A DNA stretch of 64,000 nt from Rhodeus uyekii (Eukaryota; Chordata; Actinopteri; Cypriniformes; Acheilognathidae), in contig JAWRVZ010000025.1 in NCBI GenBank assembly GCA_037043235.1, positions 2,569,501-2,633,500 of the forward strand, in the 5' to 3' direction. The position numbers and the translations under genes were made by a program. Below are positions 45,777 to 57,698 of this stretch, one piece after another. Positions within the stretch are counted from its first letter, which is position 1. Every line of letters begins with the position of its first letter. The notes beneath the pieces are model-generated. The model saw only the letters and a list, made by a program, of their open reading frames with translations. It ran no database searches and was not told the DNA's origin.

Positions 45777-47218
45777 TACAGTGGTCAAAAAAAAGTTTTC
45801 TTATTTCTTTGCATGTTTGTCAAACAAATTTAAATAGTCAAAGATAGCACAAGTAAACACAAAATGCAGCTTTTAAAATGGTGTAAACCTTTTATTAAAG
45901 GTTGTTAATATTAATATTTAGGGAAAACGTTAATATTAATATTGAGAGAAAACAGAGTCCAAACTTACATGACAATCTGTGTAAAAGTCCTTGCCCCCTA
46001 AACCTAATAACTTGTTTGGCCACCCTTAGCAGCAACAACTGCAAACAAGCGTTTGTAATAATTTGCAATGAGTCTTTTACAGTGCTGTGGAGAAATTTTG
46101 GGCCAACTGATCTTTGCAAAATAGTTGTAATTCAGCCACATTTGGAGGGTTTAAGCATTCAAGCATCACTCCCTTTTTAAGGTCATGCTACAACCTCTCA
46201 ATTTAATTCAGGTCAAGACATTGACTAGGCCACTCAAGTCTTAATTTTGTTCTTCTTCAGCCAGTCAAAGATGGACTTGTTGGTGTGGTTTGTCCTGAAA
46301 ACCATGTTGAATCTTTGTCCCATGCCCTAAAACAGCCACAGACCAGTTACCACCACCATATTTTACTGTTTATATTGGGGTATTTTTCTGAAATGTGTGT
46401 GCTATTTTTATACTAGATGTAATGGGACACACATCTTCCAAAAAAAATCATCTTTTATCTCAACATTCCACAGAGTATTTTCTCAAAAGTCTTGGGGATC
46501 GTCAGATGTTTTCTGGCAAAAATGATACAAGCTTAATGTTCTTTTCACTCAGCAGTGCTAGGTCTTAGAACTCTTTCATGTGGAGTCATGAACACTCAAC
46601 TTAACTGAGGCAAGTGAGGCCTGCAGTTCTTTAAATGTTGTTGTGGGGTCTTTTGTGACCTCTTGGATGAGTCATTGCAGTTCTCTTGAGGCATTTCTGG
46701 TTGGCTGGCCACTCCTGGGAAGGTTCACCAATTTTCCATGTTTTTGCCATTTGTGGATAATGGCTCTCACTGTGGTTCAGTGAAGTCCCAAAGCTTTAGA
46801 AATGGCTTCATAACCTCTTCCAGACTAATAGATCTCAATTACTTTCTTTCTCATTTGTTCCTGAACTTCTTTGGATCATGATATGACTTGATGTCTAGAT
46901 ATTTTGGTATACTTTACTTTGGCAGGCACGTCTAATTTAAGTGATTTATTGATTGAGAAAATGCGTGACAGTAATCAGGCTTAGATGTGACCAGAGAGAT
47001 TTAAAACTGGTGTGATAGACCGCAATTATGTTGTAATACAGTAGTGGGGAGCAAATGTGTTATGTGTTTTCAGCAACCTTCATTTAAAATCTGAATCTTG
47101 TGTTTACGTGTGTTATCTTTGACGAATTTTTAATTTTGTTTGATGATGTGAAAATTTAAGTTTGACAAACATGCAAAAAAATCAGGAAGGGGGCAAACTC
47201 TTTTTCACACCACCTGTA
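45777..47218 (-). mobile_element. Tc1/mariner element (second family), nearly full length
   Basis: The left end reads TACAGTGGTCAAAAAAAAG and the right end TTTTTCACACCACCTGTA; inside are TGCATGTTTGTCAAACAAAT and ATTTAAGTTTGACAAACATG, an inverted pair. Transposase text runs on the minus strand (for example GCCAGTCAAAGATGGACTTG near 46261, the complement of the catalytic domain, and CTTTCTTTCTCATTTGTTCC near 46843, the complement of the N-terminal start). All frames are broken by small indels. Length about 1.44 kb. Shorter copies of the family lie at 50215 and 60765. Confidence 0.85.
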
Positions 47219-50214
47219 TTCACCAACAAAACATAGCTATCATTATAAGCCTGGCACTGGACAACCCACCCTCAATCTTGACTGTAGTGGACTAAAGTAA
47301 TCATACAAGAACTGAAATGTGCAGCCTTAACATTGTTTGTGTTAGTCTTTCTCTAAGTAATCGATATATACAGGTACATCTGCTCAACCAGATTGCTCTC
47401 AAAACCAATGGGTTTGAAGAAAATTTATAAAAAAATAATGCTTGTGCATTGCTAGGTGCAACAGAATCTTGCACATTTGGCACATGCACACACCCTTTCA
47501 CATAGACACATCCAGCATGAAACAGGCTTTACAAATACAGTATCTACAAATACTTCACCGTCAGTTGCTTGTAATAAAAAACTGACTTGACTCAGTTTTG
47601 AAAGTCTGACAACAATAAAACCCATGGGTTGTTAAGCAAGCTTTTTTGGAGAAAAAGCAGGGCATGCACTGACGAAGATCTTCTTAGAAAACAGTTCCTA
47701 TTCAAAATCCTTTGCAAAGTTACATTCAGTTCCCAGAAAAGTTAACATATTGCTTGGCAACCCTAAGGAACAATGAGGTCTATATCTTATTTTAAAGGAA
47801 AAGCTAACACTGTCTTGAACTATTTAACTATTCACAATTCACAATATGTGTGAAAAGGGGTAGATATTGAATTTATTATATGAATTTAACTGAATTCAAT
47901 ATGAAAATAATTCGTTCACAATTTTTTTTTTTTCTAGTTTAAAATCTAATTTACCCCACAAGAGCTTGTTTACCTAATGTGTTTAGTTCATTTCAATTTG
48001 GGGATTAAAGTATTCAGATTTAGAATATTGGAAATGATACAGCTAATCTGCAGCTTTGGATAATTTGAAAATATATATTTATGACTGTTCACTCTCTTTA
48101 TGCTTCAAACTATTTTAGTGCTTTGCATTAAACACTACACAGCAAATTACAAATTCACGTTGACAATATTCAATACATAATTGATATTTTTGCTCAGAAA
48201 TTAAAATAGTTTTGTATCCCCATAAAAAATTACATTATCTGAACATTGGTTTAAAAGTATAAATAATTTGCTGCAAAATCAATAATGGTTAAAAAATAAA
48301 ACAAACAGTGACCATTTACTGAATTTTGCTGAATGAACACAAAAGGAAGATTTGACAATGGTCCATAATGCAAAGAGTTGATTGTGTTGATAGATTATCT
48401 TAACAAACTGCTAAGTTAGTAGGATCAAAACAAGTAACGTGAATATGTGGAAATAGGAAAGTGAATATGAAAGTACACAGGAACCATACAAAAAAATATT
48501 GTTTTGCTTGCTACTAATGTGTGTTGTTTTATGCTAACCTTAGCTGATGTCTGTTCCCTAATATGCTACTATTAGCCACAGTAGATTTCTTTTTCATCCT
48601 TTTGTGGAGCTGGTATATGGTAAATGATCAATGCTCTGAAGACTCACACTGCAGCAGATTTGTGCTGATAAAACCGCTTACTGATAAGAATCTAGTCAAG
48701 GTCACGGTGAGTATTTCATTCAGAGCAGTGATGGGAGTATAGATACAATTTATTCCCAGGACAGCAGTGGTCTCCTACTGTTAAATCCAAAGATATTACA
48801 GCATTGATTGAGATCAAACCCTACTGAACACACGACCATGATTTGAAACTGCATAGATGCACTTCAGAATTCAGAGAATACTGGGAAAAAGTCTCAACAT
48901 TAATAACATTTGAAGTTGAAGAATGGAGTTGTTCTTGTTTGTTCTAATTCAGTTACCCCAAAAAGTATTTTGAAAAAATAAAAATTAATCTGAACCTATC
49001 TATTTTCTATATGTATGTCATTGATCTTATTGTGCAATTCACCCATGCATATTTCTGTAAAAAAAAATGTGTTTGACCAAAAATGTATAGTCAAAATGTC
49101 TTCCAGTGAAATGTCAGACTTCTCTCTGATGAAATAATCCAGGATTTCTCCCATAATTTAGTCCACTTAAACGAATCCTTTTCTCAGATTTGACTGCAAG
49201 CTCACATTCTGATCTGCCTCTACCCAATCAACAACTGATGGACAGAACCAAGTCCCCATTCAACAATTATTTTCTTATTATAATCCATTTCACTTGGATG
49301 TACGTTACAATACAGAACATCTGTCACTACTTCAAGTTCATCATATGACGAATGAAAATTAATATCTTTTAAAAATAAATGAAACTTTATATTTATCTTA
49401 TCTAAATTCAATGTATGTGTATTTTAAAATAATTACTTCTCTAAGTGATTATCAGGATAATCTATAAAGTTCAAGAAATTATGAATTGTGGTATCATTGT
49501 TTGAACATGTATTTTCTAGAACGTGCATCATTGACATCTTGCATCTTTTATGTTCTGGATAATTTAACAAGAACAAATCTTTTCTTTTCAATTCTTCTTC
49601 AATTCTTCAATTCTTTTCATTGACCTTTTAGAAACCTAATTATATGGTATGTTCTTTAACACTACAGTTGCTGGGGGAAAATACCATTGGATTTGCCATG
49701 TTTTTCTGCACAAATCTGATGTATTTCTGAAATGTTAGTGAATCCCTAGGCTCCAAACACTAATTGGAGTCAGGAGTTGGCTAACCTGGAGTCCAAGCAA
49801 TACAAACTATGTTGGAGGTGTAAGCAGAATGCTCGTGGAGTGTCAGCAATAGACTTCCTATGAAATATATTAGATTTTGTATCTACAAATAAAACATCAA
49901 ACAAAAATGGTTCATGGGAGCTAAAGCTAAAAACAAAAAAAATCTACTTTGCTGTCTGAGACTAGACATACTATTACTAAGTCTCAAGAGTATCAGGACA
50001 TTTTGCATCGGAATGTAAGGCCATCTGCCTGTCAAATGAATCTAAAGAAGAAGCTGGATATCACATTAGGATAAGTGCACGAGAGACACAACTTATTTTT
50101 CTTTTTTGAAAACCAACAGACTGACAGGCTGGTAGACAACTCAGTAAGTCTGCCTGCCAACATATAAATGGCCTATCCACCTCCAGCCATTGAACTAATG
50201 CAAACCAAACTTAA
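47219..50214. other. Intergenic AT-rich desert
   Basis: No gene or clear repeat family recognised in about 3 kb. Only short open frames without domains. A direct near-repeat of 'caattcttc' occurs at about 49588-49612. Confidence 0.45.
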
Positions 50215-50738
50215 TTTGGACCAACTCATCTTTGCAGAATTGTTGTAATTCAGCCACATTGGAGGGCTTTGGATGTGTGTGTGTGTGTGTGTGTGTGTGG
50301 TCTGGATAATTGTCCTGCTACAGAACCCAAGTTTTCTTCAGCTTGAGGTCACAAACAGATGGCCGGCAAAACACTCCCAGACCATCACACTACTACCACC
50401 ACCATATTTTACTGTTGATATGTTCTTTTTTGTAAATGTGATGTTACTTTTACTCCAGATGTAATGGGACACACACCTTCCAAAAAGTTAAATTTTTATC
50501 TCATCAGTCCACACAAACGTCTAGGGAATAATCAAATTTTTTTGTGGAAAATAAAATAGGATGAGACACCTTAATGTTATTTTTGTTCAGCAGTGGTTTT
50601 TAGTTTGGAACTCTGCCACTCAGGTCATTAAAAATGAACTCAGTATAACTTAGGTGTGACAAACCGCGGTTAAGTTTCACACAGGGCCATGTAGGTATGT
50701 ATTTTGTTTTTGCTTAATAATAGCAGTCTTCTTTTAAC
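50215..50738 (-). mobile_element. Tc1/mariner fragment, same family as 45777-47218
   Basis: Shares GTAATTCAGCCACATTGGAG, ACCACCACCATATTTTACTG, AGATGTAATGGGACACACAC and CAGGGCCATGTAGGT with the family. It lacks one terminus, has an inserted (GT)n run at about 50275-50299, and has deletions in the first and last thirds. Not coding. Confidence 0.8.
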
Positions 50739-51639
50739 CCTTTCACACGTACAGTCACACCAGTGTGATTAGAACGTTCGTGCGTCACGTGATCAACTGC
50801 TAAATCCAAACTTGTTTCCGTGCATCATCTGACGCTGATCAGTGCTCAGACCTTGTCATATATCACACCGACTTAGTGTTTTCAACCACATAAGTTTTAT
50901 TTTTCGGTTTCACACATTTAAATACTCATAAGTATTTGCAAAACAATACATTTATAGTTTGAAAAAATGCACACTGACATCAATAAAAGCATAAATAATA
51001 AATTTACAATCACTCAATTATAAATTGATCAGATACACATTCCATCAGTCACTATAAAGTTCACTGTATTCTTCTCCCACTCCCACCGGGCACTTCCTAT
51101 CATGTTTTTCGGGAGACACAACTGAATTTATGTTATAAATCAGACTGATCAGAATCTCCGAACTGCGGTGCAAACAAACATGGCGGCACCCATTACAGTT
51201 CACGTTTATTATCTTTTCAGAATGGACTTGGATTGAGAGACAGCAGAATGAACACACATTCTATTTATTTTCTTTAATTTGCGAAAAGCACAATTATAAT
51301 TTTTTTTTTGAACATCAACAATTAAAAGTAGACACTTAATAGCTTTGAAGGATGTATAAAACTTAGCTGTATGACTAAACTCAACAGAATATTTTGAGTC
51401 TCTATAGCACTGATATAACAAAAGTGAGGTGGTCATACCTCCGCAAACTCCAGGGGGTTAAATTTCCCCTTAGCAGATTCTGACTCCAAGCCAAGGTTTC
51501 AGTATGTGTTTGACTTTCTTACGTGTTCCTGTGGTGTAGTTTGTTTCTATAGCTAGTTGTCCTAAATTGTTAATGTTGCAGCGCAGTGTTACATCATCAC
51601 TAAACTAAAACATAACTAAACACCACAATAAACCTATTT
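50739..51639. other. Intergenic sequence
   Basis: No gene recognised. A segment at 50760-50880 has more CpG (ACGTTCGTGCGTCACGTGAT) than its surroundings; no coding frame accompanies it. Confidence 0.4.
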
Positions 51640-51848
51640 TGCCTTTATTCAGTTACACGTTCCTTTGTTCTAGATCCTTCCATCGCTTGTCTGTTACCAT
51701 GGACACTAACTATCACAGCTGTTTATTATTTATCATTACCACTTAGTTGTCGGTTGTTGTTGACCACGTGTTTGTATCAGCTTTACCGTTACATTTACCC
51801 TGTTTTTATTAAAGTTCCTATTGAATCTCAAGCTTTGCTTCGCGACAT
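51640..51848 (+). repeat. Interspersed LTR-like repeat, copy B
   Basis: Matches 28022-28275 in order and orientation (TTTATTCAGTTACACGTTCC, ATGGACACTAACTATCACAG, GCTTCGCGACATAC). Contains a TTTTTATTAAAG polyadenylation-like motif near its end. No flanking retroelement genes. Confidence 0.55.
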
Positions 51849-54217
51849 ACACTTCCAGAGTACCTTTTATTTGTTTGTTATACTGCACTCAGCCTGTATC
51901 CGGAAGAACGACAAGAAAACTTCACTTAGTTTGAATTAAAAAAGTGGAAAATAAGGAAAATGGGAGTAGTTTTTTCTTAACACACCTAGTGTGAACAAAT
52001 GGTTGTTCCATTGGAATCACTCAAATGACAAGACGATAAGTCATAGACTTAAGACCAATAATGACTGATGTCAGAAAGGATTTAGTGTTGTGACAGTGAA
52101 AGAGCATTCCCATCATAACGCATACATCTCTACCTGTCACTTCACTGTTTTGTCAAAACAATATCTTTAAAACAAATTGAAAGATATCTTCCTTGAATTT
52201 AGTAAGAGAACAGAATGCTTACTAAATCAGAATGAAATTGTCTTAAAATGGAATGTGCACCATCCTTGAAACAAGTAGTTGCAAGTAATACCAAAAGGTA
52301 GTGATTGTCTATACAAAAAAAAACAAACAAAAAAAACAGGTTATGTTATGTATATCTAATATAATAATATACACATAACACAGGATACTTAAAAAATGTT
52401 TTGTCTATCCTCAAGATGAATATAAATGTACATTTGATGAAAAGCAAAGGGGATCTTGAATGGGGATCATATAAACACAAAGAAAAAAATATCTTATGAT
52501 TAAATAATTTTCAAAAAAAATGTTTTTAGACTAATTATGTGAAATTGAATCATTTTCCACGGCACGCCTGGCGATCTCTCACGGCACACTAGTGTACACA
52601 GTGGTTGAAAAACACTGATCTAGAGCACCTACAATATACACATAGGGAGCCCTCACAATAAGGCCACTGCTGTCATCCACAAACAACACCTCTTACAATT
52701 TGAAGAGTCTAATTGATCAGAATGTTTCACTTTGAGCAGGAACTTTAAGTAGTCACCGGCACGGACGGCTGAGTTCAATTAGCAATTCACCATTTTAAAG
52801 GCACATTCATCAAACAACGTCATCTAAAATCATGTCTTAAGACTAAGAACGGCCATTTTTCATGTTCTCTCTAAATCATTTCATTGACATCTTTGAATTT
52901 ATTAACTTTAGGGAATGGCTTTTAAAGAATTTGAGAACTTATGATGTATAAGGTCTGGTTTCTGAAGACAGGATGATTGATGTGGATATAAACATTTGTC
53001 ATCAAGACACATATCGCTACAGCTGGAAGATTAATGAAAGAGTGTGATATGTCGATATGACATTCTGCAAAATGCCACATTCCTTTGCTCCACATTGTGC
53101 TTGAAATTGTTTGAGATCTTGTTCTCAGAAAAGGATGTCAACCAGAACAACAACAAGATTCACATGTGACAATTATGTATGGACACTAGTTTGAAGACTT
53201 CATTAAAATTCAAATGGTTTAAGGATTGCAGCTCTTCAATTAACCAGCATTTGGACGGCTCTCATCTTCACCACAAAAATATTCAAGAAAATTGCATGCT
53301 GTGTAATGTTTCACTAATATTTCAGACGTATAAAATATCGAAATGGCAAAAATACATTTAGTTATATTAATACTGTATTATATTAAACATCATGTACTAA
53401 TACTCTCAGATTTTATCATGGATATTGACATGATATTAACATTTTACCGTCTAAATTTGCACAATTATGTACCTGTACATTAGCAACTGCCCAAGCTCTC
53501 CTGGATTTTCCCAACGCGATCATATATGAACTTCGTTGAGGTTTACTGCATTTCACACCTTATTTATATTGGTGTTGTTTTGTTTGTTGACTATTAGTAA
53601 TGGGTCATGTAGTGTTAACTGCATCACTATCTTGCATACCCTCATTGTACCCAATTAATAAAGAAATTATATCATTATACCTCAAGTTTCATATGTGTGA
53701 GAATGACGACATTTTCTTAAGTGAATTGATATCCCATGCTCTAGAATCAAGGAGCAGTGAATACTGTGTAGGGTCCCTGTCATTCAGAACACAGCTCAGT
53801 TGTAAAAGTCCACATAGGTCTCTAAGTCATTGTCTGTTGTTTGTCACACTTCAAGTTTTTTTTACATTTTAATTCAAGTTATTCACTGCACTTTTATTCT
53901 AAGGAAATACTGCTATAACTACTTGTAATTTTTTTTTCATCATAAAATCTAATTCTTTATGGAATATTGCAGTATTATTCATTCATGCCCACTATTTTTA
54001 TTTTACACATTCATGTAACCTCAATCTTTAATGAAAATTAAAGATTAATTTTACCCCCTTCCCTTCCTCTTGTAGCATCTTCTCTTCTCAACAATTGCAA
54101 ACCACAACCAGTGAACCAATTCACACTGGACAAAATCAAATCCCTCTTTTTTTTATTCAAAAAGCCATTTCAATCAGATGTACTCTACAATACTCAAAGA
54201 CTTGGCTTAAACTTGAG

Positions 54218-54218
<1 letters not shown>
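51849..54218. other. Intergenic sequence
   Basis: No gene recognised. It contains a hAT-like terminus (52530-52618) and a unique block at 52680-53120 with AATTAGCAATTCACCATTTT and AAAGGCACATTCATC that might be conserved non-coding DNA. Confidence 0.4.
52530..52618 (-). mobile_element. hAT-like transposon terminus
   Basis: On the minus strand the end reads CAGTGTTTTTCAACCACTGT, then CACTAGTGTGCCGTGAGAGA and GCGTGCCGTGGAAAATG. A CAGTG...CAACC start and the duplicated 'tgccgtg' words fit a hAT terminal region widespread in vertebrates. The partner terminus and a transposase were not found. Confidence 0.6.

Positions 54219-54290
<72 letters not shown>
54219..54290. repeat. (TA)n microsatellite
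   Basis: TA run of about 70 bases ending in TACACACA. Poly(Tyr-Ile) frames over it are artefacts. Confidence 0.95.
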
Positions 54291-54292
<2 letters not shown>

Positions 54293-54979
54293 ATTTTATA
54301 TAATAAATTCTTATATTTTTTCTTCTTTCTGGAGTGTAGATCACCATTTTGTCAGTGGCAGGAGAATCAAAGAATCAAAGAATTCCTCCTCATAAAATAC
54401 CACACAACGGGTTAGTTTGAGCTCTCAGACTCGATATCACAGTGCACTGCCCACCACTTTCACTCATTCTACAGGGGAGTATCAATATCTGTCAGAGTCC
54501 GACGGTTTGTTACGACAGGTGAGAAAACAAATGCCATGCTGACAACCAGCATGCTACAAAATTGTCTTGAGCTAACAATTCATCTACAGTCTTGAATTCA
54601 CTTTTTATTTGTGGGCAAGTTCTTCGACTAGACCCTGCATCTGTCTCAATCAATAAGCTGGACTTCCAAGGGGCTACAAGCAAACTTCTTTGTGTGTGTG
54701 TGTGTGCATGTGTTAGTGTGCGCCATCAACACAGCTCATTTCTGCCAGCTCACATTAGTGAAGCACCATCCTTATCAAGCCCAGCTATAAACGGAGATCT
54801 CTCAACAAGAAACTAATAAACCTTGCACTGCTATTTTGCTCATGTTCCCATCAAATCCATCACAGACATCAAGAGTGCTTATTGTCAGGTCTGAGATTAA
54901 GAGTGAATAAGAGCTATTATGCTGAGCGCATGGACAGAACTGATATGATATGACATATAATTTCAAGCAAAAGTACACA
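54291..54979. other. Intergenic sequence
   Basis: No gene recognised. A short (GT)n run lies at about 54692-54706. Confidence 0.4.
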
Positions 54980-55400
54980 ATTAGGGCACATTATCAGCAA
55001 TTTTTTTTTACCCCTCAACTCCGAAGAAGCCACTGTGTGGAACAGAAGTCGGCCCCTGAGGCCTTAAAGCCAAGAGTGTGTAAAATCAATTGGGCGACGC
55101 CACACTCATCCTCCCCCATTTCTAAAGTCCTGCATCTCCAATTAATTTCTTAATGAGAGTTTTAAGAGTAATCGCTCCAGATTGATTCAGAATGGAGGTC
55201 AGTGCTGAGTGCTGGTGGGAATTGAGACTGCCTCCCTCTTTTAATCTATCGTTAAACACATTTCAGTTGCCAAGCAGCGAGAGATGAAGCAAAACGAATC
55301 CATTTTTCTCTGAGCTCCTGAATGATTATCCTCCTAACGAGAAAGCATCGAAACCCAGTAATCCAATTTTGGAACAAGAAAACCTGTAAATAAAAATAAA
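54980..55400. other. Candidate conserved non-coding element
   Basis: The strongest enhancer-like block in the window. It is repeat-free and rich in homeodomain-type motifs (TCCAATTAATTTCTTAATGA, TAATCGCTCCAGATTGATTC, ATCTATCGTTAAACAC, CCCAGTAATCCAATTTTG) with balanced GC. No coding frame of note. Function is inferred from texture; cross-species alignment would be needed. Confidence 0.35.
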
Positions 55401-55436
55401 AACAAGCACATATCGTTGCTATAACTAACTTGGCAA

Positions 55437-55681
55437 TTGTGTGTTCCAGGTTTCACAGACAAGGCTTAAGCTACTCCCAGACTAAAATGGGATTGAGTTA
55501 TTTTAAGTATCTTGCACTAACATTCCTTAAAATAAGTCAGTGCCATTGTTTTTTTTTTCTCAAGATGCACATCATGCAATGTTGTTGTTTTTTTGTTTCT
55601 TCCCTAAAGGATGTTTATCAAAGCTGCTTAAATTTCCTAATTGAACTAAAGCCTAAGCCTGTATGTGAATCCAGGCCCTAG
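55437..55681 (+). mobile_element. MITE with inverted ends
   Basis: The left end (TTCCAGGTTTCACAGACAAG then GCTTAAGCTA) and the right end (AGCCTAAGCCTGTATGTGAA then TCCAGGCCCTA) are inverted copies. The interior has GTCAGTGCCATTGTTTTTT and TCTCAAGATGCACATCATG. About 245 bp, no coding. A partial copy lies at 11935-12050 in the same orientation. Confidence 0.7.
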
Positions 55682-56349
55682 TTTATTCCCTAGTTATTAA
55701 AAATGTGTTATTGGTATCTATGTTGGTTTCATTCGGTTTTTAAAAACTTTTTTTATTTTTTAAAGTCAGCATGAAATTAAGTTGTGATAGCCTTTAAATT
55801 CCTATAGTGATGTACTGTATATCTGAGTGGCTTCTTGTTACATCTTACTTGGGATGCATCAAAATGTTATGCCTCCCTCAATGTTCAGTGCTCAGGTTTC
55901 ACTCTCACGGCATGTGTTTTGTAACTTTGTGAGCGGCACTGCTTCCAAAGATGCACAAGTTTGAAGTCACTCTAGCCGAGCAGGTAAGTCTGCACCTTCA
56001 CCCAGTGTGCTCTGCTTTTTGATCCGCACCAAATGTGCGCTCTCTGCTCAGTCTCTCATAGCCCAAGTGAACACTCCAAAGCAAAGTCCATTCAAATAAC
56101 ATGCTAACATGAAATGTCTTTTTAATTTTTGTTTAAAATAACTTTACTGTGCTGTAACACATGGTATAGCTGTGCTGGAAAAAAGTGGTAAAATGACACT
56201 ACTCTCTCGTTCACTGACCCACTCCTTGCTATTTGCTCATATGCTCCGACAATAACAGCTTTGTAGGACTGTATTTTATTTTGATAGTTGGTCAAAAAAT
56301 AAATTGTCAAATCTGATTCTGTTGCATATGACTGAATAAAGAATATTCA
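55682..56349. other. Intergenic sequence
   Basis: Nothing recognised apart from simple AT-rich sequence. Confidence 0.4.
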
Positions 56350-56404
56350 GTTCCCTGTCAAAGGAACTCGTGCTGCGTCGACAACACAATGGGAATGCCT
56401 TAGT
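56350..56404 (+). mobile_element. DIRS-like terminus, copy 5
   Basis: GTTCCCTGTCAAAGGAACTC, then GCTGCGTCGACAACACAATG and GGAATGCCTTAG, the same blocks as the other four copies. It breaks off where gypsy gag sequence begins. DIRS reverse-transcriptase text appears on the other side of the gypsy element (60262-60440), so the two are probably parts of one interrupted copy. The last bases include CAGTGGTCCCCAA, which also looks like a hAT end. Confidence 0.65.
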
Positions 56405-56413
56405 GCAGTGGTC

Positions 56414-56932
56414 CCCAATCATCCATCATCCATCTCACTCGCATCATCCATCTCACTCGCGGGGAAGGAAGCCGCTAGCCAACTCGCCAGGTTGAGACAG
56501 GGCGCCCAGTCCGTGACCGACTACTCCATCCGCTTCCGCACGCTTGCTGCCTTAACAGGCTGGAATGAGGAGGCCTGCTGGGACCGGTTCCGGGAGGGTC
56601 TTAGCGACGACCTCCAGGATGAGATTGCCATTCATGATTTGCCCTCATCTTTCGACGGCCTGGTGGACTTAGCCCTCAGAGTAGATACTCGTCTGGAGAT
56701 GCATCGCCAGAGACGCGCTGTGCATGTGCCTGTGAGAAATACTCAGTCACCCTCGGTGGTATCAAGCTGTGGCCCTGAGCCTCTTCCTGAGCCAGAACCT
56801 ATGCAGGTGGGGCGGATGCGTCTTGCTGCAGAGGAAAGACAACGTCGCATAGCTCAAGGACTCTGTCTCTACTGTGGCAAGCAAGGGCATTTTGCCGCAC
56901 AGTGCCCGTTAAAAGTCAGAGCTCGCCAGTAG
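56414..56932 (+). pseudogene. Ty3/gypsy Gag fragment with CCHC zinc knuckle
   Basis: The frame runs through capsid C-terminal sequence (QLARLRQGAQSVTDYSIRFR, GWNEEACWDRFREGL, LPSSFDGLVDLALRVD) to a nucleocapsid zinc knuckle of the form Cys-x2-Cys-x4-His-x4-Cys near its end (residues CLYCGKQGHFAAQC), then stops. Gag forms the cytoplasmic virus-like particle and the knuckle packages RNA. The capsid N-terminal part is missing, and there is no genuine start codon (tandem ATCCATC words precede it at about 56420-56455). Confidence 0.85.
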
Positions 56933-56949
56933 TTGGGGAAGTACTGGTG

Positions 56950-57438
56950 AGCGTTACTCCCCTGTCCTGTTTCCCCTGCAACCGTACACTTCTTCCCGCC
57001 AGGGTTTCCTGGGGTCCTTACTCTAGACGTTGTTCTGTTCTCATTGACTCTAGGGCAGAGGGGGACTTCATTGATTCTGATCTGGTGGCCCGCTGGAAAA
57101 TCCCTACTTCCCCTCTCCAAAATCCCATCTCAGCTAGAGGACTCAACGGCTCCGTCTTAGCCCAAATCACTCATGTAACGGTCCCTGTTAGCCTAGTCAC
57201 TTCTGGTAACCACAAGGAGGAGATTGTATTCTACCTCCTGAAGTCTCCCAGCACCGCCATTGCATTAGGGCATCCCTGGCTGGTCAAACACAATCCACAT
57301 GTGAGTTGGGCGGAGAATTCTGTTTTGGCATGGAGTCCATTTTGTCACAAGTTTTGTTTGGGTGCTGCTTCGTCTTCTGGCTCTGTTTCTTCTGTGTTAC
57401 AGGAGGAGGTGGCGGATCTAGGCGGCGTTCCTGTGTAA
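56950..57438 (+). pseudogene. Ty3/gypsy aspartic protease domain with altered active site
   Basis: This frame is shifted relative to gag. It contains VLIDSRAEGDFID, the aspartic-protease active-site loop. The expected triplet is Asp-Ser/Thr-Gly; here the third residue is Arg (codon AGG at 57052-57054), which should abolish activity. Downstream ITHVTVPVSL and TAIALGHPWLVKHNP are typical of the family. A stop at 57436-57438 separates it from the RT in the same frame. In a working element this enzyme matures the Gag-Pol polyprotein. Confidence 0.85.
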
Positions 57439-57696
57439 TACCTTGGTTTGCGACGTGTTTTCAGCAAGTCCCGGGCAACATCTCTCCCCCCGCATCGGCT
57501 GTACGACTGTGCCATTGACCTCCTCCCAGGCACCTCTCCGCCTAAGGGCCGCCTGTTCTCTCTTTCTGGGCCTGAAAGGGAGGCTATGGATAAGTACATC
57601 CATGAATCTTTGGCGGCCGGCCTCATCCGACCCTCCTCTTCTCCTGCAGGCGCTGGGTTCTTCTTCGTGGAGAAGAAAGATGGTTCTCTCCGCCCC
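57439..57696 (+). pseudogene. Ty3/gypsy reverse transcriptase, N-terminal part
   Basis: Carries AIDLLPGTSPPKGRLFSLS and AAGLIRPSSSPAGAGFFFVE followed by KKDGSLRP, the normal start of the RT fingers. Sequence then jumps at about 57697 to a much later part of RT. The catalytic palm with the Y/F-x-D-D box is entirely missing (roughly 120 codons, judging from the family). Confidence 0.85.
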
Positions 57697-57698
57697 TG

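Noticed and set aside
45895..46180. Frames of 74 and 92 codons on both strands
   Set aside because: Read through the terminal region of a Tc1 element; not an intact transposase.
56390..56404. CAGTGGTCCCCAA as a hAT transposon end
   Set aside because: Only about 13 bases match and no partner end is visible; it may be chance at the junction of the DIRS and gypsy pieces.
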